DNA of 64,000 nucleotides from Methylomarinum sp. Ch1-1 (GCF_030717995.2 NZ_CP157743.1:1488001-1552000), one strand, 5' to 3'. Shown: positions 29,583 through 39,302, numbered from the stretch's first letter. Program-made: numbers and translations. Notes: generated from the sequence alone by a model not told the origin.

Positions 29583-30556
29583 ACCAGCAGGACCAAAATA
29601 TCAGGGCCTTGGCGCTGGCCGTCATCAATGTCGAGAAACAGGCGGTGGAGGCGCTGACTGAACAAGTCAACGAACAATTTGTCAAAGCATGTCATCTAAT
29701 GCTGTCCTGTAAAGGTCGTGTCGTGGTCACCGGCATGGGAAAATCCGGCCATATCGCCGGAAAAATAGCCGCGACATTGGCCAGCACCGGCACACCGGCA
29801 TTTTTCGTCCATCCGGGCGAAGCCAGTCACGGTGACCTAGGTATGATTACTGGTCAAGATGTGGTGTTGGCGCTGTCAAATTCCGGTGAAACCTCTGAAG
29901 TCGTGACGATTTTGCCGATCATCAAGCGCCTGGGAGTGCCGTTGATTGCGATGACGGGCAATCCCGAGTCGACGTTGGCGAAATTGTCTGCGGCCCATCT
30001 CAATGTCGCCGTGCAGCAGGAAGCCTGCCCTTTGGGCTTGGCGCCGACGGCCAGCACCACGGCCGCTTTGGTCATGGGCGATGCCTTGGCCGTTTCGTTG
30101 CTGGAAACCCGCGGTTTTACCCGTGATGATTTCGCCTTGTCGCATCCCGGCGGCAGTCTGGGGAAGCGCCTGTTAATGAGGGTCGATGACTTGATGCATC
30201 GCGGTGATGAGGTGCCGGCGGTCAGTCAGGACGCCTGGGTTTGCGATGTATTGTTGGAAATGACCGGCAAAAAACTTGGCATGACCGCGGTCGTCGACGT
30301 CAGTCGTAAAGTGGCTGGGATTTTTACAGACGGCGATTTGCGTCGCATGCTGGAGAAAGGGCAGGATGTGCATAATACGAGGATTACCGAGGTGATGACG
30401 TCGCCATGCGCGATGATTAGCGAAGAGATCCTGGCCGCCGAGGCGATGCAGATCATGCAGCAGAAAAAAATCAATGCCTTGCTCGTCGTGGATGAGCGGC
30501 AACGATTGGTCGGCGCCTTGAACATGCATGATTTGCTGCGGGCCGGGATTGTATAA
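29579..30556 (+). CDS. kdsD: D-arabinose 5-phosphate isomerase
   Basis: 325 residues from the ATG at 29579 that overlaps the antiporter stop; longer starts are not supported. An N-terminal SIS domain (VVVTGMGKSGHIAGKIAATL; LSNSGETSEVVTILP) is followed by two CBS domains (MHRGDEVPAV..., VMTSPCAMISE...). Converts ribulose 5-phosphate to arabinose 5-phosphate, the first step to Kdo for LPS. Works with kdsC, next downstream. Confidence 0.97.
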   Translation: MNQQDQNIRALALAVINVEKQAVEALTEQVNEQFVKACHLMLSCKGRVVVTGMGKSGHIAGKIAATLASTGTPAFFVHPGEASHGDLGMITGQDVVLALSNSGETSEVVTILPIIKRLGVPLIAMTGNPESTLAKLSAAHLNVAVQQEACPLGLAPTASTTAALVMGDALAVSLLETRGFTRDDFALSHPGGSLGKRLLMRVDDLMHRGDEVPAVSQDAWVCDVLLEMTGKKLGMTAVVDVSRKVAGIFTDGDLRRMLEKGQDVHNTRITEVMTSPCAMISEEILAAEAMQIMQQKKINALLVVDERQRLVGALNMHDLLRAGIV

Positions 30557-30584
30557 AATTTAGACGAATGGTTAAGGAGAAAAA

Positions 30585-31121
30585 GTGAACTTTGTCAGTC
30601 CGCAGATTATGGCGAAAGCTCGGCAGGTCAAGTTGTTGATCCTCGATGTCGATGGCGTTTTGACCGACGGTCGCTTGTTTTTTGATCAGCAGGGTCGAGA
30701 ATATAAAAGCTTTCATGCCCGTGATGGTCATGGCGTCAAGTTGTTGAGACAAAGCGGCGTCGAAATAGCGGTCATATCCGGACGTAAATCCAGTTCGGTG
30801 GCCTTGCGAATGAAAAACCTAGGGATCGAGCATGTCTATCAGGGGCATGAAGATAAAATCGCCGCCTTTAACGAGGTGTTGGCAAAAACCGGAGTCACGG
30901 CGGAACAAGCCGCCCATGTCGGGGATGACTGGATGGATTTGCCGATTATGGTCAGAGCGGGATTTGCCGTTGCGGTAAGTGATGCGAATTTTGCCGTCAA
31001 ACAATATGCCGACTGGTGCACCGAAACTGCCGGCGGTCTAGGTGCGGTCAGAGAAGTCTGCGATTTGATCATGCAGGCCCAGGGCACTTTCGAGACGGCG
31101 TTACAGCGATATTTAATATGA
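30585..31121 (+). CDS. kdsC: 3-deoxy-D-manno-octulosonate 8-phosphate phosphatase
   Basis: 178 residues, starting at a GTG with AAGGAG upstream. HAD phosphatase motif I is LDVDGVLTDG (residues 22-31), and motif III/IV text is HVGDDWMDLPIM near residue 115. Removes phosphate from Kdo-8-P. The stop overlaps the lptC start (ATGA). A membrane-free cytosolic enzyme of the usual tetrameric type. Confidence 0.97.
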   Translation: MNFVSPQIMAKARQVKLLILDVDGVLTDGRLFFDQQGREYKSFHARDGHGVKLLRQSGVEIAVISGRKSSSVALRMKNLGIEHVYQGHEDKIAAFNEVLAKTGVTAEQAAHVGDDWMDLPIMVRAGFAVAVSDANFAVKQYADWCTETAGGLGAVREVCDLIMQAQGTFETALQRYLI

Positions 31122-31684
31122 TCTTGCAGCGCTATCGTCTCTATATTTTTTTGTTGATATTGGCGTTGGTTTCTTGGTGGTGGGTCGATTTGAGCGAGAA
31201 GGACGACGTTGGCGTCACCGTCGCGATGAAAAACAGTCCGGATTATTTCAGCAACGGTTATCGCAAGACCGAGATGAGTGACGCCGGCATCCCGCATAGT
31301 GATTTGCTGGCGGACGGCATGATCCATTATAGCGGCGATGGCGCCACCCATTTGCAAAACCCGGTGATGACGCTTTATAACAACAGTGTCAGTCCCTGGG
31401 TGATTCGGTCGGAAAGCGGTATATTGTCGCGCAATGGCGAGGACTTGCTGCTGAATGGTAAGGTTCATATTAATCGCGAGTCCGGTGAAGGCGTCAAACC
31501 GCTGACGATCAATACCTCGGAATTGCGGGTCAAGTTACCGGATAACTATGCGGAAACGGACGAATGGGCTGAAATCATCAGCCCGCCTAACAGAACGACG
31601 GGGGTCGGCATGGAGGTCACTTTCGTCGAACCTATTCATTTGAAGTTGTTAGCAAAGGTAAAAGGGCGCTATGAAGTCAATTAA
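31118..31684 (+). CDS. lptC: LptC, LPS export membrane protein
   Basis: 188 residues from the ATG overlapping the kdsC stop; the longer upstream frame is a shadow. One N-terminal membrane helix (YRLYIFLLILALVSWWWVDL) precedes a periplasmic beta-jellyroll (SDLLADGMIHYSGDGATHLQ; LLLNGKVHINRESGEG). LptC receives LPS from LptB2FG and hands it to LptA. It overlaps lptA by 14 bases. Confidence 0.95.
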   Translation: MILQRYRLYIFLLILALVSWWWVDLSEKDDVGVTVAMKNSPDYFSNGYRKTEMSDAGIPHSDLLADGMIHYSGDGATHLQNPVMTLYNNSVSPWVIRSESGILSRNGEDLLLNGKVHINRESGEGVKPLTINTSELRVKLPDNYAETDEWAEIISPPNRTTGVGMEVTFVEPIHLKLLAKVKGRYEVN

Positions 31685-32171
31685 TTTAGTCGCTTGCTGG
31701 CTGGCATTGTTCAGTACGGGAGCAATGGCGCTGGAAAGCGATTCCGAGCAACCCATTTATATCGATTCCAATACCGCGACTTATGACGATAAGGCGCAGA
31801 CCAGTGTTTACACCGGCAATGTCGTGACGATTCAAGGCAGCCTTCGCGTGGATTCCGATAAGCTGGTGGTTTATCTGAAACAGGGCGAGATCAGTAAGAT
31901 GGTGGCGACCGGGGAAAAAGCCAAGTTCGAGCAATTGCCGGGCGAAGGCCAGGAAAAAATCAAAGGTGAAGCCCTAATCGGTGAATACTATCCCAACAAG
32001 AACCTACTGATCTTGAAGAAAGAGGCTGTGGTTTGGCAAGCCGGCAATAAGTCGGCCAGCGATTTGATTCGCTATGACAGTAAAAACGCGCTGATCAAGG
32101 CCGGGGAGAAATCATCCGATTCGAAACGCGTGCACTCGGTGTTCATGCCCAAAGAGAAGAAAACGCAATAG
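31671..32171 (+). CDS. lptA: LptA, periplasmic LPS-transport protein
   Basis: 166 residues with a signal peptide ([18 protein letters not shown]) and an OstA-type jellyroll ([40 protein letters not shown]). LptA forms the bridge that carries LPS through the periplasm. It begins inside the lptC end and lptB follows two bases after the stop. Confidence 0.95.
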   Translation: MKSINLVACWLALFSTGAMALESDSEQPIYIDSNTATYDDKAQTSVYTGNVVTIQGSLRVDSDKLVVYLKQGEISKMVATGEKAKFEQLPGEGQEKIKGEALIGEYYPNKNLLILKKEAVVWQAGNKSASDLIRYDSKNALIKAGEKSSDSKRVHSVFMPKEKKTQ

Positions 32172-32173
32172 CC

Positions 32174-32899
32174 ATGACCCGCTTAACTGCTGAAAAGCTA
32201 ATTAAAAGTTACAATAAACGTCAAGTAGTCAGCGACGTCAGTTTTGAGGTCAATACCGGTGAAGTGGTGGGGCTGCTGGGGCCGAATGGGGCTGGAAAAA
32301 CCACCAGTTTCTATATGGTGGTCGGCCTGATTAGGGCTGACAGCGGCGATATTTTTATCGATGATCTGAGGCTCACCGACCACCCGATGCACAGTCGGGC
32401 CCGATTGGGCGTCGGTTATCTGGCTCAAGAACCGTCGGTATTCCGTAAGCTTAGCGTCGCGGATAATTTACGGGCGGTGTTGCAGATCCGTTCGGATCTG
32501 ACAGCGGGCCAGGCGGAGTTGTTGATAGAGGAGCTACTGGATGAGTTCAGCATTACTCATTTGCGCGATCAGATAGCGATGGGGCTGTCGGGCGGGGAAA
32601 GGCGACGGGTGGAAATTGCCAGAGCCTTGGCGACCGATCCGCAGTTCATTTTGTTGGACGAGCCTTTTGCAGGCGTCGATCCGATCTCGGTCATTGATCT
32701 ACAGAAAATCATCGCCCATTTGAAGGACAGAGGCATTGGTATCTTGATTACCGAGCATAAGGTCAGGGAGACGCTAGAAATCTGTGATCGCGCCTACATA
32801 CTCAATAATGGCGAGGTTATTGCCCGCGGTACCGGGGCCGAATTGGTCGCTAACCCAGAAGTGCGCAAGGTCTACTTGGGCGATAACTTCAGTTTATAA
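32174..32899 (+). CDS. lptB: LptB, ATPase of the LPS exporter
   Basis: 241 residues. Walker [10 protein letters not shown] (about residues 37-45), signature [15 protein letters not shown] near residue 138, Walker [14 protein letters not shown], and H-loop TEHKVRE. Powers LPS extraction from the inner membrane with LptF and LptG, which are not in the window. Sits directly upstream of rpoN, a conserved neighbour. Confidence 0.97.
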   Translation: MTRLTAEKLIKSYNKRQVVSDVSFEVNTGEVVGLLGPNGAGKTTSFYMVVGLIRADSGDIFIDDLRLTDHPMHSRARLGVGYLAQEPSVFRKLSVADNLRAVLQIRSDLTAGQAELLIEELLDEFSITHLRDQIAMGLSGGERRRVEIARALATDPQFILLDEPFAGVDPISVIDLQKIIAHLKDRGIGILITEHKVRETLEICDRAYILNNGEVIARGTGAELVANPEVRKVYLGDNFSL

Positions 32900-32912
32900 G
32901 AATCTGACAGCC

Positions 32913-34349
32913 ATGAAACAATCATTACAACTTCGTATCGGTCAGAATTTGACCATGACGCCGCAATTGCAGCAGGCGATTAAATTGTTGCAGTTGTCGA
33001 CGATGGATTTGCAGCAGGAGATTCAACAGGCCTTGGAGTCGAACATGATGCTGGAGCTTGATGAGGAAGAATCCCTCAGTCAGGAGCGTCCAGAGAGAAA
33101 AACCGATATCAGCGACCAGGTGACTAGCGAAGGCTCACAATCTGATATTCCAGACGAGCTGCCGGTGGACAGTAGTTGGGATGATGTATTCGAGGCCTCT
33201 CTGCCCTCCGGCGCTGAAGTCGGTGAAGCGGTGGAGTTCGAGACATTCCGCAGTAAGGCGGAAACACTGCAAGACCATTTATTATGGCAGCTGGAAATGG
33301 CGCCTATCTCGGAACGTGATCACGCCATCGCCATTGCCATCATCGATTCGATTAACGAGGATGGTTATCTGGGCGCGACGCTGGAGGAGATATTTCAAGG
33401 GTTGTCGGAGCAATTGGAAGAGCTTGAGCTCGATGAGGTCAAGGCGGTGTTGCACAGGGTGCAGAATTTCGATCCGGTGGGCGTCGCAGCGAACGATCTG
33501 GGCGAATGTTTGAGACTTCAGCTGCTGCAATTGCCCGAGGATACCTCTTTTAAACACGAGGCCATGGAATTGGTCAGCCGGCATCTGGACTTATTGGCAT
33601 CCCACGATCAAAGCAAGCTGATGCGACGTCTTGATGTTAATGAAAGCCAGCTGAAGCAGGCGATTGCCCTGATTCGCTCGTTGGACCCGAAGCCGGGCGC
33701 CTATTTGCAAAACTATGACTCTCAATATGTGATTCCGGATGTCTTTGTCAGCAAGGCCAGGGGGCAATGGGTGGTCAGTCTAAATCCCGATATTGCGCCG
33801 AAACTGAGAGTCAATCCTCTCTATTCGGGGATGATCAAGCGCGCCGACAACAGCCGGGATAACGTCAGTATGAAGGATCATTTGCAAGAAGCGCGTTGGT
33901 TCATCAAGAGCTTGCATAGTCGCAACGATACCTTGCTCAGGGTCGCCAAAAGCATCGTCGAAAAACAGAAGGATTTTTTTGAACATGGGCCGATAGCGAT
34001 GAAGCCGATGGTCTTGCGCGACATCGCCGAAGAGCTCGATCTACATGAGTCGACGATTTCCAGGGTGACAACGCAGAAATATATGCATACGCCTAATGGT
34101 ATAATAGAGTTTAAATATTTTTTCTCCAGTCATGTCTCCACCGATGCCGGTGGGGAATGTTCGGCGACGGCGATTAGAGCGTTCATCAAGGAGTTAATCG
34201 GCAATGAAATGCCGGCAAAACCGCTGAGCGATAGTAAAATAGCCGAGCTGTTAAAGGAAAAAGGGATCAATGTCGCTCGGCGCACCATAGCTAAATATCG
34301 GGAGTCGATGTCGATTCCGTCGTCCAGCCAAAGAAAAAGAATTCTTTAG
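32913..34349 (+). CDS. rpoN: RNA polymerase sigma-54 factor
   Basis: 478 residues from the ATG at 32913; the longer frame reads through lptB. Gln/Leu-rich activator region I (LQLRIGQNLTMTPQLQQAIK), an acidic linker (about residues 50-95), core-binding region, a helix-turn-helix (DIAEELDLHESTISRVTTQK), and the C-terminal RpoN box ARRTIAKYRE near residue 455. Recognises -24/-12 promoters and needs enhancer-binding ATPases. 13 bases after lptB. Confidence 0.97.
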   Translation: MKQSLQLRIGQNLTMTPQLQQAIKLLQLSTMDLQQEIQQALESNMMLELDEEESLSQERPERKTDISDQVTSEGSQSDIPDELPVDSSWDDVFEASLPSGAEVGEAVEFETFRSKAETLQDHLLWQLEMAPISERDHAIAIAIIDSINEDGYLGATLEEIFQGLSEQLEELELDEVKAVLHRVQNFDPVGVAANDLGECLRLQLLQLPEDTSFKHEAMELVSRHLDLLASHDQSKLMRRLDVNESQLKQAIALIRSLDPKPGAYLQNYDSQYVIPDVFVSKARGQWVVSLNPDIAPKLRVNPLYSGMIKRADNSRDNVSMKDHLQEARWFIKSLHSRNDTLLRVAKSIVEKQKDFFEHGPIAMKPMVLRDIAEELDLHESTISRVTTQKYMHTPNGIIEFKYFFSSHVSTDAGGECSATAIRAFIKELIGNEMPAKPLSDSKIAELLKEKGINVARRTIAKYRESMSIPSSSQRKRIL

Positions 34350-34394
34350 GCGTTTGGTAATTTCAATACAATTTTTTTAAACCAGGAGTAATCC

Positions 34395-34685
34395 ATGCAA
34401 GTAAGTGTAACTGGACACCACGTAGACGTAACCGATTCATTGAGAAATTATGTCGAAGAAAAAATCAGTAAACTCAAACGTCATTTTGACAATGTGACCG
34501 ATATTCATGTGATTTTGACGGTGGAAAAACTTCAGCAACAAGCGGAAGCGACCGTGCAGGTCAGTGGCGCGAAGTTATTTGCCGAAGATACTCAGGAAGA
34601 CATGTATGCGGCTATCGATAACATGGTTGATAAGTTGGATAGACAAATTATCAAGCATAAAGAAAAAATGAACAGCCACAGATAA
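34395..34685 (+). CDS. hpf: Ribosome hibernation promoting factor (short form)
   Basis: 96 residues: VSVTGHHVDVTDSLRNYVEE and the following helix/strand pattern with DTQEDMYAAIDNMVDKLDRQ are standard for the short HPF/YfiA family. Binds the 30S decoding region and promotes ribosome dimers in stationary phase. Located after rpoN with AGGAG at its start, as usual. The ptsN gene that often follows is absent. Confidence 0.96.
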   Translation: MQVSVTGHHVDVTDSLRNYVEEKISKLKRHFDNVTDIHVILTVEKLQQQAEATVQVSGAKLFAEDTQEDMYAAIDNMVDKLDRQIIKHKEKMNSHR

Positions 34686-34788
34686 GAAATAAAAGGCGGA
34701 AGATGAAAGGCGAGCAGGGCTTTAGCTTTACAAAGCCCATAGCGTTAACGTCTCGAATCTTTTGCCTTTAACTTGCTTCTTAGAAACT

Positions 34789-35646
34789 ATGAAACTCATT
34801 ATCGTCAGCGGGCTTTCCGGGTCGGGCAAAAGCATTGCCCTGGATACCTTGGAAGATTGCGGTTATTTTTGCGTTGATAATCTTCCTTTTACGTTATTGG
34901 AAGACTTTATCAGCGATGTCATGCTGGACGATAAAAAAATATGCGCCAAGACCGCGATCGGCATCGATGCCAGAAATCAGACCGAAAAGTTGGCGGACTT
35001 CTCGGGCTGTCTTGACTTTATCAGAAAAAAAGGTATCGAGTGCGATGTCCTGTATTTACAGGCAGAGGAAAACATACTGCTCAAACGCTATAGCGAAACC
35101 AGGCGTCGGCATCCGCTGAGCGATCTGAATATTCCGCTGAAAGAGGCATTGCGCATGGAAAAGGATATGTTGCGCCCGGTGGCGAAATGCGCCGATGTCA
35201 TTATCGATACCAGCCATACCCATTATCACCAGCTTCGGGAATTACTGAAAAGCCAGCTAGGGGAAGGCAATGAAAGGCAGATGGTGATCCAGTTTTTATC
35301 GTTCGGCTTTAAACATGGCATTCCGCTGGAAGCGGATTTCATGTTTGACGCTAGGACATTGCCGAATCCCTATTGGGTGGCCGATTTGCGAGGTCTGACC
35401 GGAAAAGATCAGGCCGTGATAGACTTTTTACAGGATGAAGATGTGGTGCAGCAATATTTTCAAGATGTCAGGAATTTTATTGAACGCTGGGCGCCCAAAT
35501 TCGAAGCCGATAACCGCAGTTATCTGACCGTCGCGATCGGTTGCACAGGCGGACAGCATCGTTCGGTGTTCTTGGTCGACCTGCTGGTCAAACATTTTCA
35601 ACAATCGGCTCATAATGTCATTGTCAGGCATCGAGAGCTGCAGTGA
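34789..35646 (+). CDS. rapZ: RapZ, RNase adapter / nucleotide-binding protein
   Basis: 285 residues from the ATG at 34789 (KLIIVSGLSGSGKSIALDTL); an upstream TTG extension is unlikely. Walker A is GLSGSGKS (residues 8-15), with the Walker B-like DVLYLQAEE. The C-terminal domain contains IGCTGGQHRSVFLVDLL, a strong family mark. In enterics it senses glucosamine-6-P and guides RNase E to the GlmZ sRNA; here the role is assumed. Follows hpf, with a small hairpin (34714-34738) in the gap. Confidence 0.95.
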   Translation: MKLIIVSGLSGSGKSIALDTLEDCGYFCVDNLPFTLLEDFISDVMLDDKKICAKTAIGIDARNQTEKLADFSGCLDFIRKKGIECDVLYLQAEENILLKRYSETRRRHPLSDLNIPLKEALRMEKDMLRPVAKCADVIIDTSHTHYHQLRELLKSQLGEGNERQMVIQFLSFGFKHGIPLEADFMFDARTLPNPYWVADLRGLTGKDQAVIDFLQDEDVVQQYFQDVRNFIERWAPKFEADNRSYLTVAIGCTGGQHRSVFLVDLLVKHFQQSAHNVIVRHRELQ

Positions 35647-35734
35647 TGCGAAAGCGGCCATGATTGCGGCAAATTGAACTCAGGTATCGGCATGATGTGG
35701 ATACAGACTTAAAAATTTAGGAACCCGTTATTTT

Positions 35735-37093
35735 ATGCCAACGACAGTACAGCAAGAAGACACAAAACCTCTATTGGATCGGACTCTGAAAGCGCTGGAG
35801 AAAGGTTCGCAATTTGAAATTAGGAATTTGATTCATTCCTTGTACCCGGCGGAAACGGCGCTTATTCTCGAGTCGCTGACAGCAGAACAAAGAGCCCGGG
35901 TTTGGGCCGTCATTCCTCCTAATGTGATGGGGGAAATTTTAGTCAGGGTCCATACCGAGGTGGCAGAGGGCTTGCTGAAAATCACCGATCGCAACGATTT
36001 GATCAAGGCGGCCGAAAATCTTGAATCCGATGATATGGTGGATCTGCTGCAAGTGTTGCCGGAGCCTTTGTTATCCCAGGTATTGGAATCGATGGGCGTG
36101 CATCAGCGCAATCGTCTGGAGTCGGCATTAGCCTATGATGATCATACCGCCGGCGGCTTAATGACGCTGGATGTGTTGACGATAAGGGCCGATGTGACCC
36201 TCGATGTGGTCCTGCGTTATTTACGCCAGCGCGGCAATATGCCGCCTTCCACCGATAGTCTGATCGTCGTCGACAGGAATGATCATTTTCAGGGCATATT
36301 GTCCTTGGAAACTTTGTTGACGCATGATGGGGCAACCAAGGTTGCGGCGGTTATGGACACCAATGCCACCAGCATACCTTACCAAACGCCAGCCCATGAT
36401 GTGGCGATTCTGTTCGAGCAGCGAGATATATTGTCGGCGCCGGTGGTGACCGATAATGGTCGTTTGATGGGGCGGATCACTATCGATGATGTAGTGGACA
36501 TCATTCGTGAGGAGGCCGATCACTCGATCATGAGCATGGCCGGCCTCGATGAGGAACAGGACATGTTTGCGCCGGTCATGACCAGCGCTAAGCGCCGCGC
36601 CGTCTGGTTGGGGGTCAACCTGTTCACCGCCTTCTTGGCATCTTGGGTGATAGGCCTGTTCGAGGCGACTCTGGCGGAGATCGTGGCCTTGGCGGTGTTG
36701 ATGCCTATCGTCGCCAGCATGGGCGGTATCGCCGGCAGTCAGACGTTGACTCTCGTGGTGCGCGGTCTGGCGCTGCGTCAGGTGAGTGGCGCGAATGCCG
36801 GCCGCTTATTATTAAAGGAGCTTTCGGTAGGGGGGGTTAACGGAGTCTTGTGGGCCGTGGTCGTCGCCTTGATCGGCGGGGTCTGGTTTCAGAGCGCCAG
36901 TTTGGGATTGTTGCTGGGGGCCGCGATGGTGATTAACCTGGTCTGTGCCGCCCTAGCCGGGGCCAGCATTCCTGTGGTTCTGGATAAAGTGGGCATCGAT
37001 CCTGCCTTGGCGGGCGGGGTGTTGCTGACCACGGTGACCGATGTGATCGGCTTTATGGCCTTCCTTGGATTGGCCACCATATTCTTGCTATAG
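35735..37093 (+). CDS. mgtE: MgtE-type magnesium transporter
   Basis: 452 residues: an N-terminal helical domain, two CBS domains (ALAYDDHTAGGLMTLDVLTI; VAAVMDTNATSIPYQTPAHD) and five C-terminal helices with VLMPIVASMGGIAGSQTLTL, the conserved pore segment. Magnesium channel gated by intracellular Mg through the N and CBS domains. Occupies the place often held by ptsO after rapZ. Confidence 0.96.
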   Translation: MPTTVQQEDTKPLLDRTLKALEKGSQFEIRNLIHSLYPAETALILESLTAEQRARVWAVIPPNVMGEILVRVHTEVAEGLLKITDRNDLIKAAENLESDDMVDLLQVLPEPLLSQVLESMGVHQRNRLESALAYDDHTAGGLMTLDVLTIRADVTLDVVLRYLRQRGNMPPSTDSLIVVDRNDHFQGILSLETLLTHDGATKVAAVMDTNATSIPYQTPAHDVAILFEQRDILSAPVVTDNGRLMGRITIDDVVDIIREEADHSIMSMAGLDEEQDMFAPVMTSAKRRAVWLGVNLFTAFLASWVIGLFEATLAEIVALAVLMPIVASMGGIAGSQTLTLVVRGLALRQVSGANAGRLLLKELSVGGVNGVLWAVVVALIGGVWFQSASLGLLLGAAMVINLVCAALAGASIPVVLDKVGIDPALAGGVLLTTVTDVIGFMAFLGLATIFLL

Positions 37094-37110
37094 GCGGCCG
37101 ATCAATCGTT

Positions 37111-37136
37111 GCGCCGAGACGTGAGCGTCTCGGCGC
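37111..37136. terminator. Strong hairpin between mgtE and the winged-helix gene
   Basis: Perfect 11-bp stem GCGCCGAGACG / CGTCTCGGCGC with a 4-base loop. The genes on either side converge. No T-run follows directly on either strand, so it may be a stabilising structure rather than a standard terminator. Confidence 0.55.
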
Positions 37137-37160
37137 TTGACTCCCGTTATTATCCGACGT

Positions 37161-37361
37161 TTATTTAAGCGACAGCGTTTCGGTACGGCCATTGATCTCA
37201 AAGCTGAGTTTGTCTTCTTTAGATAGCCAGCCGATGGCGCGCTGCACATCGTTTTTGCCCAGGCCGGTTTCTTTGGTGATTTTAGATACGCTAGCTTCGC
37301 CATTTTTATCCAGATATTTCCAGATCTTGCCGGCTGCATCGCCAATTGCTACATTAGACAT
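37161..37361 (-). CDS. DUF2582 winged helix-turn-helix protein
   Basis: 66 residues: IGDAAGKIWKYLDKNGEASV then SKITKETGLGKNDVQRAIGW, a compact winged helix with a beta wing at the C-terminus (KLSFEINGRTETLSLK). Matches the DUF2582 family, whose function is unknown. Downstream of minE on the same strand by 30 bases, so it may be read through from the min operon. A good ribosome site (GAGGAAACACC) precedes the ATG. Confidence 0.85.
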   Translation of the reverse strand: MSNVAIGDAAGKIWKYLDKNGEASVSKITKETGLGKNDVQRAIGWLSKEDKLSFEINGRTETLSLK

Positions 37362-37391
37362 GGTGTTTCCTCATCATGGTTGGTAATAAAA

Positions 37392-37658
37392 TCAGTTTTG
37401 TTTGTTTTGCTCATCGGGTAGGACGATATTGAGCTCCAAAGTTTCCTGGTTTTCATCCTGTTCCAAATTGACAGAAATGGCGTCTTCACCGACGTTGACA
37501 TATTTCTGTACGACAGCCAACAATTCCTGCTGCAATTGGGGAAGATAAGAGGGCTGATTGCGGGCGGATCTCTCATGGGCCACTAGTATCTGTAACCGCT
37601 CTTTTGCCACTGAAGCTGAGCTGGGTTTAGTTGATCTAAAATAATCTAACAAACTCAT
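37392..37658 (-). CDS. minE: Cell division topological specificity factor MinE
   Basis: 88 residues: the N-terminal membrane-targeting and MinD-binding part (LLDYFRSTKPSSASVAKERL) and the C-terminal dimer domain (ISVNLEQDENQETLELNIVL). MinE drives MinD off the membrane and keeps the inhibitor at the poles. The ATG overlaps the minD stop by one base. Confidence 0.96.
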   Translation of the reverse strand: MSLLDYFRSTKPSSASVAKERLQILVAHERSARNQPSYLPQLQQELLAVVQKYVNVGEDAISVNLEQDENQETLELNIVLPDEQNKQN

Positions 37659-38470
37659 TACTTACTCCTGAACAGCTTACCGAATAACCCTTTTTTCTCT
37701 TCATCAATGAAACGATGCGGTTTGTCTTCACCGAGGTAACGGTCCACGATGTCAGCATAGGCTTGTCCGGCATCGCTTTGTTCATCGAGAATAACAGGCA
37801 CACCGGAATTCGATGCATTCAATACCGATTTGGATTCCGGAATCACGCCTAGCAGATGGAGTGATAAAATGTCCTGGACGTCATCGACACTCAGCATTTC
37901 CCCCAGTTTAACCCGATCCGGAGAATAACGCGATAACAAGAGGTATTCCCGTATAGGTTCTTCGCCGTTTTCGGCGCGACGCGATTTGCTGGATAAGATG
38001 CCCAGCATGCGGTCTGAGTCTCGGACCGAGGAGACTTCGGGGTTGGTGACGACGAAGGCGTCATCGGCAAAGTACATGGCCAGGTTGGCGCCGCGTTCGA
38101 TGCCTGCCGGGGAGTCGCAGACGATGTATTTAAAATCCTTGGACAATTCCTCCAGTACCTGGCCGACCCCTTCTTTGGTTAGGGCTTCTTTATCTCGGGT
38201 TTGGGAGGCCGGAAGTATGTAAAGCTGGTTGCAACGCTTGTCTTTGATCAGCGCCTGATTCAGCGAGGCTTCGCCGTGGATCACATTGATAAAATCGTAG
38301 ACGACGCGACGTTCGCAGCCCATGACTAAATCAAGGTTACGCAAGCCAACATCAAAGTCTATTACGGCTGTTTTGTGCCCTTTTTTTGCCAACCCCATGG
38401 CGATTGCAGCACTGGTCGTCGTTTTGCCAACGCCACCTTTACCTGATGTTACGACGATAATTCTGGCCAA
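37658..38470 (-). CDS. minD: Septum site-determining ATPase MinD (TTG start)
   Basis: 270 residues. The start is taken as TTG at 38470: a GGAGG ribosome site lies 8 bases upstream, and the protein then begins (M)ARIIVVTSGKGGVGKTTTS, as in the family; a more upstream TTG would lie over that GGAGG. The deviant Walker A KGGVGKTT and the C-terminal amphipathic targeting helix (KKGLFGKLFRSK) are present. Recruits MinC to the membrane and oscillates with MinE. Confidence 0.95.
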   Translation of the reverse strand: MARIIVVTSGKGGVGKTTTSAAIAMGLAKKGHKTAVIDFDVGLRNLDLVMGCERRVVYDFINVIHGEASLNQALIKDKRCNQLYILPASQTRDKEALTKEGVGQVLEELSKDFKYIVCDSPAGIERGANLAMYFADDAFVVTNPEVSSVRDSDRMLGILSSKSRRAENGEEPIREYLLLSRYSPDRVKLGEMLSVDDVQDILSLHLLGVIPESKSVLNASNSGVPVILDEQSDAGQAYADIVDRYLGEDKPHRFIDEEKKGLFGKLFRSK

Positions 38471-38491
38471 TGTATATTCCTCCAAAAAGAG

Positions 38492-39244
38492 TTAAATAGC
38501 TTCAATAATAAGCGCCTGATCTTGCAGGCTGATTTGTACGGGTTTGTTGCGCATGGAGTCATCGAGTTCGTCGCTGATCTTGTAATTACCGGCGATGGAA
38601 ATTAGTTCTGCCTGCAAATCAGAGCAGAAAATCCTGCTGTCGCAATTGCCCTGAACCCCGGCCAGCGCCCTGCCTCTGAGTGAGCCATAAACATGGATAT
38701 TGCCCTCAGCCATGATTTCGGCGCCTGCGCTGACGGTGGCGGTAACAATTAAATCGCCTTTGGCGTACACTCGCTGTCCGGAGCGTACCGGATGAGTGAC
38801 GGTTTTGTTTTCGAGCGTAGCGGCGGCAGCCGGTTCGCTTTGCTTCTGGCTTTGTTCGGTCTCCGGAACGATTGTTTTTTCCGTTTGCGGATTGTTGGCG
38901 TCAGGTTGTGATGCATGCGCAGAATGCACCGGCAGGTTGAGTTCTATCGCGCTTTGGTTCTGTTCTTCGCTGCCGCCTCTAATGCCGATCGGTAGAAAAT
39001 GATGAGTTCTCAGGACGTTGACAATGTCGGCTAAATTAAGCGTCTGTTCTCGCTTGTTCAGCTCCCGTAAATCGATTAACACCGGCGAATATTTAAAGAA
39101 CTCGGGCGCCTGTGCTATTTTTTCCTGTAATTGATGTTCAATATGCACAAGATTGTTGCTGATTAACATCAGGGCAGGCACGTTTAAAGAGGTGCTTTTG
39201 AACTCTAAAGCGGCTTTTTGCGGTGCGGTTGTGTCGGTCGACAT
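38492..39244 (-). CDS. minC: Septum site-determining protein MinC
   Basis: 250 residues from the ATG at 39244 (a TTG lies 4 codons earlier). N-terminal FtsZ-inhibiting domain, a variable Gln/Glu/Ala-rich linker at about residues 115-150, and the C-terminal beta-helix domain (VYAKGDLIVTATVSAGAEIM; GNIHVYGSLRGRALAG) that binds MinD. Blocks FtsZ rings at the poles. 21 bases before the minD start. Confidence 0.95.
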   Translation of the reverse strand: MSTDTTAPQKAALEFKSTSLNVPALMLISNNLVHIEHQLQEKIAQAPEFFKYSPVLIDLRELNKREQTLNLADIVNVLRTHHFLPIGIRGGSEEQNQSAIELNLPVHSAHASQPDANNPQTEKTIVPETEQSQKQSEPAAAATLENKTVTHPVRSGQRVYAKGDLIVTATVSAGAEIMAEGNIHVYGSLRGRALAGVQGNCDSRIFCSDLQAELISIAGNYKISDELDDSMRNKPVQISLQDQALIIEAI

Positions 39245-39302
39245 CGGGGTTTGCAAATCAAGTCTCTAATGCGTTGAATGTTATCATCTTCAAATGGAAA
39301 AA

